In this document: piece by piece, positions 1 through 7,692 of the stretch
Position numbering within the stretch: the first letter of the stretch is position 1
Layout: each line of letters starts with the position of its first letter
DNA from: Boseongicola sp. SB0675_bin_26
GTDB lineage: Bacteria; Pseudomonadota; Alphaproteobacteria; Rhodobacterales; Rhodobacteraceae
DNA: 10,411 nucleotides
Reading direction: 5' to 3'
NCBI GenBank assembly: GCA_009843725.1
Contig: VYCX01000397.1
Location: 1-10,411, forward strand
Program-made: the position numbers and the translations under genes
Notes under the pieces: model-generated
Databases searched by the model: none
Told to the model about the DNA's origin: nothing
What the model saw: only the letters and a program-made list of their open reading frames with translations

Positions 1-874
1 CAACCTGGGCGTGTCCGTCATGCAGTTCGTCGTGCCGATCGTCATCACGATCGGAGTGTTCGGCGCAATTGGCGGCGGGCCTCAGGAACTGGCCGATGGC
101 AGCCGGCTCTGGCTTCAGAACGCCGGGTTCATCTGGGTGCCGTTCATCGTTGTCTCCGTCGTCGCAGCCTGGTTCGGGATGAACGACATCGCGGATGCCA
201 AGGCCTCGCTGTCGAACCAGCTGACAATCCTCCAGCGCAAGCACAACTGGATAATGTGCATTCTCTATACCGGCACGTTCGGAAGCTTCATCGGCTACTC
301 GGCAGGCTTCCCGCTTCTGATGAAGACACAGTTCCCGGAGGTGAATGTTCTTCAGTACGCATTTCTCGGACCGCTCGTCGGCGCGCTGAGCCGTGCTGCG
401 ACGGGATGGATCTCCGACAGGTTCGGCGGCGGCCGCGTGACCTTCTGGGTGTTCCTCGGAATGGCCGTTGCGGTCTTCGGCGTCCTTCAGTTTCTGCCGC
501 AGGACAATGGAGATGGCAGCTTCTGGGGCTTCTTCTTCTGCTTCATGGCCCTCTTTTTCCTGACTGGCGTCGGCAATGCCTCGACCTTTCAGATGATCCC
601 TTCGATCATGCGGCAGGAAATCCCTCGACTCCACCCAGACATCGGCGAGGCCGACACGCATCGGCGAGCCGAGATGGAAGGCGCGGCAATCATCGCATTC
701 ACGAGCGCGATTGCCGCCTACGGAGCCTTTTTCATCCCCAAGGCATACGGCACGTCGATCAGCATGACAGGAGGGCCGGCAGCAGCGCTTTGGTGCTTCC
801 TGACTTTCTATGTGGTCTGCGTGGTCGTCACTTGGGTCTTTTACACGCGCAAGAATGCACCGGTCCCGTGCTGA
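1..874 (+). CDS. narK: NarK-type nitrate/nitrite transporter, C-terminal part (5' end outside window)
   Basis: Inner-membrane transporter of the major facilitator superfamily, NarK/NNP branch, which imports nitrate and/or exports nitrite for the reductase encoded downstream. The reading frame is open from the left edge (first full codon at base 2, reading NLGVSVMQ), so the gene starts before the window; about 290 residues are visible. I see eight hydrophobic segments, matching TM5-TM12 of a 12-TM protein. Family motifs are intact: GALSRAATGWISDRFGGGRV (Arg codon at 392-394, matching the nitrate-binding arginine of the second half, R305 in E. coli NarK) and the nitrate signature GVGNASTFQMIP near codons 186-197 counted from base 11. 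In several denitrifiers narK is a NarK1-NarK2 fusion; whether that applies here cannot be seen. It lies 53 bases upstream of narG on the same strand, as is usual for nar operons. Confidence 0.95.
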   Translation, partial: NLGVSVMQFVVPIVITIGVFGAIGGGPQELADGSRLWLQNAGFIWVPFIVVSVVAAWFGMNDIADAKASLSNQLTILQRKHNWIMCILYTGTFGSFIGYSAGFPLLMKTQFPEVNVLQYAFLGPLVGALSRAATGWISDRFGGGRVTFWVFLGMAVAVFGVLQFLPQDNGDGSFWGFFFCFMALFFLTGVGNASTFQMIPSIMRQEIPRLHPDIGEADTHRRAEMEGAAIIAFTSAIAAYGAFFIPKAYGTSISMTGGPAAALWCFLTFYVVCVVVTWVFYTRKNAPVPC

Positions 875-915
875 CATATGGCGAAAGGGACGCTTGACCA
901 CGCACGGACGACCTC

Positions 916-920
916 AGGAG
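916..920 (+). promoter_or_regulatory. Shine-Dalgarno site of narG
   Basis: AGGAG lies seven bases before the ATG at 928. It supports that start codon for narG and shows that narG can be initiated independently of narK. Confidence 0.8.
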
Positions 921-927
921 AAATGAC

Positions 928-3900
928 ATGAGCCACTTGCTCGACAGAATGAACTTCCTGCAGCCGAAGGAACTTGAGCAATTCTCGGACGGCCACGGTC
1001 AGGTGACCCGCGAGAGTCGCGACTGGGAAGACGTATACAGAAACCGCTGGCGGCATGACAAGGTTGTCCGCTCGACACATGGCGTGAACTGCACCGGATC
1101 CTGCTCATGGAAAATTTACGTGAAGTCCGGAATCGTCACGTGGGAAACCCAGCACACCGACTACCCGCGCACGAGACCCGACTTGCCGAACCATGAACCG
1201 CGCGGCTGCGCGCGCGGCGCCTCCTACAGCTGGTATCTCTACAGCGCCAACAGGGTGAAGCATCCGCTCGTGCGGGGGCGGCTCATGAGAGCCTGGCGAG
1301 AGTTGCGCGCGACAATGACGCCTGTCGAGGCCTGGACCAGGATGCAGAATGATCCGGCACTTCGCGCCTCCTACGTAGCAACGCGTGGCAAGGGCGGCTT
1401 CGTTCGCGCGTCTTGGGACGAGGCGACCGAGCTCATTGCGGCGGCCAATGCCTGCACCGTCAAGACCTATGGTCCCGACCGTGTCTTCGGCTTTTCGCCG
1501 ATCCCCGCGATGTCGATGATCTCCTACGCCGCCGGCTCGCGGTACCTCAGCCTGCTTGGCGGGGTCTGCATGTCGTTCTACGACTGGTATTGCGATCTGC
1601 CGCCGGCGTCACCAATGACCTGGGGCGAACAGACAGACGTGCCGGAAAGCGCGGACTGGTACAACGCCGCCTATTTGATCCTTTGGGGGTCAAACGTGCC
1701 GCAGACCCGGACGCCGGATGCGCATTTCTACACCGAGGCACGGTATCGCGGCGCCAAGTCTGCCGTGATCTGCCCCGACTACTCCGAAGCCGCCAAATTC
1801 GGTGACGTCTGGCTGAACGTGAAGCAGGGCACCGATGCCGCGCTGGCCATGGCGTTTGGCCATGTCATCCTGCGGGAGTTCCACCTCGACCGACAAGCGG
1901 AGTACTTTGAGGAATATTGCCGCAAGTACTCCGACTTTCCGATGCTCGTGAAACTCGACGAAAGGGACGGCAAGCTCGTCCCGGGGCGATTCCTGCGGGC
2001 CGCAGACTTGGACGGCGCGCTTGGCGAGGACAACAACCCCGAGTGGAAGACTGTCGCAATTGACGAGAATTCCGGGACGTTGGTCTCGCCAAATGGCTCC
2101 ATCGGCTACCGCTGGGGCGAGCAGGGTGAATGGAATCTGGAGGAAAGGGCTGCAGGTTCGGATGTCTCGCTCATGATGTCGCTGATTCTGGACGATTGCC
2201 ATGACGACGTGGCAGGCGTCGACTTCCCTTATTTCGGCGCGGATGCAACCCAAGCCTTCTCGACCGGTGACGACCGCCCGAATGTCCTGACGAGAAACGT
2301 GCCGATCAGGCGCATCAAGACCGTTGAAGGCGAAACGGCCGTCGCCACGGTCTTCGACCTCTTCTGCGCCAACTACGGCCTTGATCGAGGTCTCGGCGGC
2401 GACTGGGTGTCGGATTCCTACGACAAGGACGTGCCGGGCACGCCTGCCTGGGCCGAGCGGATCACTGGCGTGTCAGCCGACAAGATCGTCCATGTCGCTC
2501 GCGAATTCGCGTACAGCGCCGAGAAGACCCGGGGCAAGTCGATGATCATCATCGGCGCGGCAATGAACCATTGGTATCACATGGACATGAACTACCGCGG
2601 CGTCATCAACATGCTGGTGATGTGCGGTTGCGTGGGTCAGTCAGGCGGGGGCTGGGCACATTATGTCGGGCAGGAAAAGCTGCGGCCGCAGACTGGCTGG
2701 CTGCCGCTTGCGTTCGCGCTCGACTGGGCCCGCCCGCCCCGGCACATGAACTCGACGTCCGCCTGGTACGCGCATACCGATCAATGGCGTTACGAAACGC
2801 TGACAACGGACGAGATCCTGTCGCCGACCGCTCCGGAAGGCGACTGGGACATCAGCATGATCGACTACAACATTCGTGCCGAACGGATGGGATGGCTGCC
2901 ATCCGCCCCGCAGCTTCGCACGAACCCGCTTGCGGTTGCCAAGTCTGCGAAGGAGTCGGGCGAGGAGATTCCGGGCTACGTGGCCAAGCAGCTGAAGTCC
3001 GGCAAGTTGAACATGTCTTGCGAGGATCCGGACGCGCCCGAGAACTGGCCTCGCAATCTCTTTGTCTGGAGATCGAACCTTCTTGGCTCGTCCGGCAAGG
3101 GACACGAGTATTTCCTCAAGCACCTTCTCGGGACCGATCACGGCGTTCTCGGCCGTGATCTGGGAGAGGAAGGGCGTGAGCGACCGAAGGAAGCGAAGTG
3201 GCACGAGGAGGCGCCTCGCGGGAAGCTCGATCTCCTGGTCTGCATCGACTTTCGGATGTCCACCACGGCCGTTTACTCCGACGTCGTGCTGCCAACGGCC
3301 AGCTGGTACGAGAAGAACGACCTCAACACTTCGGACATGCATCCGTTCATCCATCCGCTGCAGGCCGCCGTGGATCCCGCCTACGAAAGCAAGTCGGACT
3401 GGGAGATATTCAAGGCCATTGCATGCAAGTTCCAGGAAGTCGCGCCTGAGATCCTTGGTGTCGAAACCGACGTCGTCGCGTTGCCGATTCTGCATGACAC
3501 GCCCGCCGAGATTGCCCAGGACGAGGTAAGGGACTGGAAGAAGGGGGAATGCGACCTGATCCCGGGCAAAACGGCACCGAACTTCGTTGCAGTTGAACGA
3601 GACTACACTGCAATCGGCGACAGGTTCTGCGCCCTTGGGCCTCTCATGGACAAGATTGGCAACGGCGGGAAAGGCATTTCCTGGGAAACGGGACAAGAGG
3701 TCCAGCACCTGCGCGAGTTGAACGGGGTGTGGGAGGATGGCCCGGCAAAGGGTTGCCCGAAGATCATCACCGACATAGACGCGAGCGAGGTCGTGCTGAT
3801 GCTTGCGCCCGAATCAAATGGCGAGGTTGCGGTCAAGGCGTGGGAAGCGCTCAGCAGGGCCACTGGCCGCGAACTTGAACACCTGGCACGGCCCAAGGAA

Positions 3901-4668
3901 GACGAGAAGATCCGCTTCCATGACATTGCCGCGCAACCAAGGAAGATCATCTCGTCACCGACATGGTCCGGTTTGGAGAGCGAAGACGTCTGCTACAATG
4001 CCGGCTTCACCAACGTCCATGAGTTGATCCCGTGGCGCACGCTGACCGGCCGTCAGCAGCTGTATCAGGATCATCTGTGGATGCGGGCCTTCGGCGAAGG
4101 ACTGATGTCCTATCGTCCTCCGGTTGATCTCAAGTCGATCACGAAAGAGATCAACCTTGATGCCAGGGACGGGACGCCGCATGTCGTCCTGAACTTCATT
4201 ACGCCGCACCAGAAATGGGGCATCCACTCCACGTATTCTGACAACCTGCTGATGCTGACGCTCAATCGCGGGGGGCCTGTGATCTGGATCTCCGAGAACG
4301 ATGCGGCGGAAGCCGGGATCGTCGACAACGACTGGGTCGAGCTCTACAACGCCAACGGTGCTCTGACGGCCCGCGCAGTCGTGTCCCAGAGGATCAAGGA
4401 CGGCACGACATTCATGTATCATGCGCAGGAGAAGATCGTGAACACACCCGGTTCCGAGCGAACCGGCAAGCGTGGCGGCATCCACAATTCAGTTACGCGG
4501 GCGGTGCTGAAGCCAACTCACATGATTGGCGGCTACGCGCAGCAGTCCTACGGATTCAACTACTATGGCACCGTAGGCTCGAACCGGGACGAGTTCGTCA
4601 TTGTCCGCAAGATGCGAAAGGTTGACTGGCTCGACGGTGAAGCAAAGACGAAGGAGGCCGCGGAATGA
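928..4668 (+). CDS. narG: Respiratory nitrate reductase, alpha (molybdenum) subunit
   Basis: Catalytic subunit of the membrane-bound NarGHI complex. It reduces nitrate to nitrite on the cytoplasmic side using a Mo-bis-MGD cofactor. The protein has 1246 residues, essentially the length of E. coli NarG. The N-terminal Fe-S cluster (FS0) ligands are present as H51, C55, C59 and C94 in the STHGVNCTGSCSWK and EPRGC segments. The aspartate that binds molybdenum in E. coli (D222) is D223 here, in YDWYCDLPPASP (codon 1594-1596). The segment WGSNVPQTRTPDAHF and the C-terminal molybdopterin-dinucleotide binding region (about residues 1095-1235, with HNSVTR and THMIGGYAQQSYGFNYYGT) are conserved. The start at 928 has a good ribosome binding site and gives the family's usual N-terminus with the SRDWEDVYRNRW remnant of a twin-arginine-like region. 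Its stop overlaps the narH start by ATGA, so the two are probably translationally coupled. No truncation or lost ligand was seen. Confidence 0.99.
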   Translation: MSHLLDRMNFLQPKELEQFSDGHGQVTRESRDWEDVYRNRWRHDKVVRSTHGVNCTGSCSWKIYVKSGIVTWETQHTDYPRTRPDLPNHEPRGCARGASYSWYLYSANRVKHPLVRGRLMRAWRELRATMTPVEAWTRMQNDPALRASYVATRGKGGFVRASWDEATELIAAANACTVKTYGPDRVFGFSPIPAMSMISYAAGSRYLSLLGGVCMSFYDWYCDLPPASPMTWGEQTDVPESADWYNAAYLILWGSNVPQTRTPDAHFYTEARYRGAKSAVICPDYSEAAKFGDVWLNVKQGTDAALAMAFGHVILREFHLDRQAEYFEEYCRKYSDFPMLVKLDERDGKLVPGRFLRAADLDGALGEDNNPEWKTVAIDENSGTLVSPNGSIGYRWGEQGEWNLEERAAGSDVSLMMSLILDDCHDDVAGVDFPYFGADATQAFSTGDDRPNVLTRNVPIRRIKTVEGETAVATVFDLFCANYGLDRGLGGDWVSDSYDKDVPGTPAWAERITGVSADKIVHVAREFAYSAEKTRGKSMIIIGAAMNHWYHMDMNYRGVINMLVMCGCVGQSGGGWAHYVGQEKLRPQTGWLPLAFALDWARPPRHMNSTSAWYAHTDQWRYETLTTDEILSPTAPEGDWDISMIDYNIRAERMGWLPSAPQLRTNPLAVAKSAKESGEEIPGYVAKQLKSGKLNMSCEDPDAPENWPRNLFVWRSNLLGSSGKGHEYFLKHLLGTDHGVLGRDLGEEGRERPKEAKWHEEAPRGKLDLLVCIDFRMSTTAVYSDVVLPTASWYEKNDLNTSDMHPFIHPLQAAVDPAYESKSDWEIFKAIACKFQEVAPEILGVETDVVALPILHDTPAEIAQDEVRDWKKGECDLIPGKTAPNFVAVERDYTAIGDRFCALGPLMDKIGNGGKGISWETGQEVQHLRELNGVWEDGPAKGCPKIITDIDASEVVLMLAPESNGEVAVKAWEALSRATGRELEHLARPKEDEKIRFHDIAAQPRKIISSPTWSGLESEDVCYNAGFTNVHELIPWRTLTGRQQLYQDHLWMRAFGEGLMSYRPPVDLKSITKEINLDARDGTPHVVLNFITPHQKWGIHSTYSDNLLMLTLNRGGPVIWISENDAAEAGIVDNDWVELYNANGALTARAVVSQRIKDGTTFMYHAQEKIVNTPGSERTGKRGGIHNSVTRAVLKPTHMIGGYAQQSYGFNYYGTVGSNRDEFVIVRKMRKVDWLDGEAKTKEAAE
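4651..4657 (+). promoter_or_regulatory. Shine-Dalgarno site of narH inside the narG end
   Basis: AAGGAGG lies within the last codons of narG, seven bases before the narH ATG at 4665. It is the strongest ribosome binding site in the operon and fixes the narH start. Confidence 0.85.
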
Positions 4669-6188
4669 GAGTGCGTGCGCAAATGGGCATGGTGCTGAAC
4701 CTCGACAAGTGCATCGGATGTCACACCTGCTCCGTCACCTGCAAGAACGTCTGGACGAGCCGCGACGGCGTCGAATACGCGTGGTTCAACAATGTCGAGA
4801 CGAAACCGGGCACCGGTTACCCGACCGACTGGGAGAACCAGAAGCGTTGGAAGGGCGGCTGGGAGAGGACACGATCCGGCAAGCTTCAGCCAAGGCAAGG
4901 GTCCAAGTGGCGAATCCTGGCAAACATCTTCGCAAATCCGGACCTTCCGGAAATCGACGACTACTACGAGCCGTTCGACTTTGATTACGACCATCTTCAG
5001 TCGGCACCGGAAATGGAAGCGTTTCCGACGGCTCGTGCACGCTCGCAGGTCACTGGGAAACGGATCGAGAAGATCGAGAAGGGACCGAACTGGGAGGAGA
5101 TTCTGGGCGGGGAGTTTTCCAAGCGCAGCCAGGACTACAACTTCGAGGGCGTGCAAAAGGAGATCTACGGGGAATACGAGAACACTTTCATGATGTATCT
5201 CCCGCGCCTCTGCGAGCACTGCCTGAACCCGTCCTGCGCCGCATCATGCCCGTCAGGCGCGATCTACAAGCGCGAGGAAGACGGAATCGTTCTGATCGAT
5301 CAGGAAAAGTGCCGCGGCTGGCGAATGTGCGTCTCGGGCTGCCCCTACAAGAAAGTCTATTACAACTGGTCAACCGGAAAGTCCGAAAAGTGCACTCTTT
5401 GCTACCCGCGGATCGAAAGCGGAAACCCGACCGTATGTTCGGAAACCTGCGTGGGCCGCATCCGCTACATCGGCGTGATGCTTTACGATGCCGACAGGAT
5501 CGAGGAAGCCGCGAACGTGGCTGACACGAAGGATCTGTACGATGCACAGCTCGGGATATTCCTCGACCCGCACGACCCGGAAGTCGTGGAGATGGCTCGG
5601 GCAGACCGCATTCCCGATGACTGGATAAAGGCCGCGCAAGCGAGCCCGATCTGGAAAATGGCAATGGAATGGAAAGTCGCGTTTCCGTTGCATCCCGAGT
5701 ACCGGACATTGCCAATGGTCTGGTACATTCCGCCGCTCTCACCGATCCAGAATGCGGCCGAGGCAGGCGCGATCGGAGTGGAAGGCGCGATGCCTGACGT
5801 GCGCAATCTCCGCATCCCGCTGCGCTACCTCGCAAACATGCTGACGGCAGGAGATGAAGAGCCCGTTGCGCAGGCGCTGGAACGGATGCTGGCCATGCGC
5901 AGCTACATGCGGGCCAAGACTCTGGAAGGCGTGAATGACGAGGGCATAGCCTCCCGTGCCGGACTTTCGGGTCGGGTGATAGAGGACATGTACCGAATCA
6001 TGGCGCTGGCCGACTACGAGGATCGTTTCGTGATCCCGACAACGCATCGCGAAGAAGTCGAGGATGCCTACGACCTCCGAGGCGACTGCGGCTTCACCGA
6101 CGGCAACGGCTGCTCGACGGGAATCTCCAGCGGATCGTTGTTTGGCGGGGCGCGAAAGCCCTTGAAGATGCCTGCGGAGGTGACGTGA
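4665..6188 (+). CDS. narH: Respiratory nitrate reductase, beta (iron-sulfur) subunit
   Basis: Electron-transfer subunit of NarGHI that passes electrons from the NarI hemes to NarG through four Fe-S clusters; it sits on the cytoplasmic face. The 507-residue length fits the family. All sixteen ligand positions are visible: C16, C19, C22, C26; C183, C186, C191, C195; C216, W219, C222, C226; and C243, C246, C258, C262. The tryptophan at 219, in CRGWRMCVSGC, is the normal NarH replacement that makes one cluster 3Fe-4S rather than 4Fe-4S. The C-terminal segment RGDCGFTDGNGCS is also typical. The gene overlaps narG by four bases and shares one base with narJ, so the three subunits and their chaperone are likely made in a coupled way. 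Confidence 0.99.
   Translation: MRVRAQMGMVLNLDKCIGCHTCSVTCKNVWTSRDGVEYAWFNNVETKPGTGYPTDWENQKRWKGGWERTRSGKLQPRQGSKWRILANIFANPDLPEIDDYYEPFDFDYDHLQSAPEMEAFPTARARSQVTGKRIEKIEKGPNWEEILGGEFSKRSQDYNFEGVQKEIYGEYENTFMMYLPRLCEHCLNPSCAASCPSGAIYKREEDGIVLIDQEKCRGWRMCVSGCPYKKVYYNWSTGKSEKCTLCYPRIESGNPTVCSETCVGRIRYIGVMLYDADRIEEAANVADTKDLYDAQLGIFLDPHDPEVVEMARADRIPDDWIKAAQASPIWKMAMEWKVAFPLHPEYRTLPMVWYIPPLSPIQNAAEAGAIGVEGAMPDVRNLRIPLRYLANMLTAGDEEPVAQALERMLAMRSYMRAKTLEGVNDEGIASRAGLSGRVIEDMYRIMALADYEDRFVIPTTHREEVEDAYDLRGDCGFTDGNGCSTGISSGSLFGGARKPLKMPAEVT
6176..6180 (+). promoter_or_regulatory. Shine-Dalgarno site that decides the narJ start
   Basis: GGAGG lies seven bases before the ATG at 6188 but only four before the alternative GTG at 6185. 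The spacing favours the ATG. Confidence 0.7.
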
Positions 6189-6892
6189 TGGACCGCACGC
6201 TCAAGTCCTTGTCCCTGATTCTCAGCTACCCGACGCGGGAACTGACGGCAGCCATGCAGGAAATCGGGGACGTTCTCGACTCGGACCGTCGCCTGCGCGG
6301 TTCCACCCGCAGGTCTTTGCGTCAACTGGTGCAGGAGCTGCGGGCGCGCGACATCTACGAGTTGGAGGAGCAGTACGTGGGCCTGTTTGATCGTTCGCGC
6401 ACGCTTTCCTTGAACCTCTTCGAGCATGTCCATGGCGAGAGCAGGGATCGAGGCGGCGCAATGGTGTCGCTTCTCGAGACCTACCGCGCAGGGGGGCTCG
6501 ATCTCGCGACGACGGAATTGCCTGATCACTTGCCGGTGGTCCTGGAGTTCCTTTCCATGCGCCCTCGCCTGGAAGCGCGGGAAGTCCTGGCGGACGCGGC
6601 GCATATTCTCGAGGCCTTGAGCATCAGGCACGCGCGGCGAAAGAGCCCGTTTTGCGGGGTGTTTGCCGCCCTTCTTGATCTCTCGGGGACGAAGGCCGAC
6701 CGCTCGGCCGTCACGGCACTGCTCGGACAGCCCGAAGTAGATCCAGACAACCTGGAAGCGCTGGACGAGATCTGGGAGGAGAGCGAGGTCCGATTCGGCC
6801 CCGACCCTGGGGCCGGGTGCCCGCAGGCGCGGGACATTCTTGCCCGGATCGATGAACCGGTACGCCAGGCGTCCGGTGCGACAACTCAGTGA
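6188..6892 (+). CDS. narJ: Nitrate reductase assembly chaperone NarJ
   Basis: Cytoplasmic chaperone of the TorD/DmsD/NarJ family. It binds apo-NarG, promotes molybdenum cofactor insertion and holds NarGH until it docks on NarI; it is not part of the mature enzyme. The predicted 234 residues include the family core YVGLFDRSRTLSLNLFEHVH followed by GESRDRGGAM (about residues 63-92), the ELPDHLPVVLEFLSM segment (110-124) and a C-terminal LEALDEIWEESEVRFGP stretch (189-205). I chose the ATG at 6188, which shares one base with the narH stop (TGATG) and is seven bases from GGAGG; the GTG at 6185 would add one residue. The position between narH and narI is the classical one. The family is mostly alpha-helical, and the sequence has no signal peptide or membrane segment. 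Confidence 0.97.
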   Translation: MDRTLKSLSLILSYPTRELTAAMQEIGDVLDSDRRLRGSTRRSLRQLVQELRARDIYELEEQYVGLFDRSRTLSLNLFEHVHGESRDRGGAMVSLLETYRAGGLDLATTELPDHLPVVLEFLSMRPRLEAREVLADAAHILEALSIRHARRKSPFCGVFAALLDLSGTKADRSAVTALLGQPEVDPDNLEALDEIWEESEVRFGPDPGAGCPQARDILARIDEPVRQASGATTQ

Positions 6893-6893
6893 C

Positions 6894-6898
6894 GGAGG
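6894..6898 (+). promoter_or_regulatory. Shine-Dalgarno site that decides the narI start
   Basis: GGAGG is five bases before the ATG at 6904. The longer frame that begins with GTG at 6889 would start upstream of this site, so the ATG at 6904 is preferred. Confidence 0.75.
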
Positions 6899-6903
6899 CC
6901 CGA

Positions 6904-7692
6904 ATGCACGACTTTCTGTTTGGAATCTTCCCCTACATCGCGCTTGGGGTAGGGATCATGGGCACGATCGCGCGATATGAGCGCGACCAGTTCACCTGGA
7001 AGACATCTTCGTCACAGCTGCTGCGGCGAAGGCAACTGGTGATCGGCTCCATTCTGTTCCACGTCGGTGTGCTGGTGATCTTTTTCGGACATCTGGTTGG
7101 CCTGCTGACGCCAATCCGCGTATTCGAATTCATCGGCATAAGCCATGGCGCCAAGCAACTGCTTGCGTTGGTCGTGGGCGGGATTGCCGGCGTGATGGCG
7201 TTGATCGGCGGCGGAATGCTGTTCCATCGCCGGTGGACAGACCCGCGCATTCGCCAGACCTCAAGTTTCTGGGACATCGCAATCCTGGCACTGCTGCTGG
7301 TGCAACTGGCTTTGGGGCTCGGCACGATCTTCGTTTCGATCGACCACCTTGATGGGCACGAGATGGTGAAATTCATGGCCTGGGCGCAGGGCATCTTCAC
7401 CTTCGATGCGGCTGCCGCAAGCTACATTGCGGATGCGGCGCTGGTATTCAAGCTTCACCTCGTGCTGGGGCTTGTGATCATCTTGGTGTTTCCGTTCACC
7501 CGGCTTGTCCACGTCCTGTCGGGCTTCGCGGTGCCGTTCCGCTACCTGCTGACACGTCCTGGCTACCAAGTCGTGCGCTCGCGCCGCAGTTCCCCGTTGC
7601 CGAGGCGCCGTGGGCCTGCGTCTCCGAAACAAGGCACGGCGAATTCCAGGCAGACATCGCCATCCGGCACTGCTGCCGGTCCGGCCGAGTGA
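6904..7692 (+). CDS. narI: Respiratory nitrate reductase, gamma (cytochrome b) subunit
   Basis: Membrane anchor of NarGHI. It oxidises quinol near the periplasmic side and carries electrons across the membrane through two b hemes. The chosen start gives 262 residues, longer than the 225 of E. coli NarI. Five hydrophobic segments are visible (roughly residues 4-22, 46-69, 84-106, 123-146 and 182-206). Four histidines match the heme ligands in position and spacing: H53, H63, H185 and H203 (E. coli H56, H66, H187, H205). The motifs ARYERDQFTWK, FHVGVLVIFFGHLVGL and FTRLVHVLSGFAVPFRYL are typical. The extra length is a C-terminal tail of about 37 residues (bases 7579-7689), rich in Arg, Ser, Pro and Gly, after the usual end near YQVVRSRR. 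The gene follows narJ by 11 bases and its stop shares one base with the next gene. Confidence 0.98.
   Translation: MHDFLFGIFPYIALGVGIMGTIARYERDQFTWKTSSSQLLRRRQLVIGSILFHVGVLVIFFGHLVGLLTPIRVFEFIGISHGAKQLLALVVGGIAGVMALIGGGMLFHRRWTDPRIRQTSSFWDIAILALLLVQLALGLGTIFVSIDHLDGHEMVKFMAWAQGIFTFDAAAASYIADAALVFKLHLVLGLVIILVFPFTRLVHVLSGFAVPFRYLLTRPGYQVVRSRRSSPLPRRRGPASPKQGTANSRQTSPSGTAAGPAE

Noticed and set aside
875..927. Possible internal promoter or FNR-type operator before narG
   Set aside because: A TTGAC is present near 894, but there is no suitable -10 sequence at the right distance and no TTGAT-N4-ATCAA-like palindrome.
2641..3708. A 355-codon open frame on the minus strand inside narG
   Set aside because: It lies wholly antisense to strongly conserved narG codons, has no recognisable domain and fits the long spurious frames expected opposite GC-rich genes.
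5310..5345. Apparent loss of a cluster cysteine in NarH (Trp at residue 219)
   Set aside because: Tryptophan at this place is the normal state in NarH and gives the 3Fe-4S cluster, so it is not a defect.
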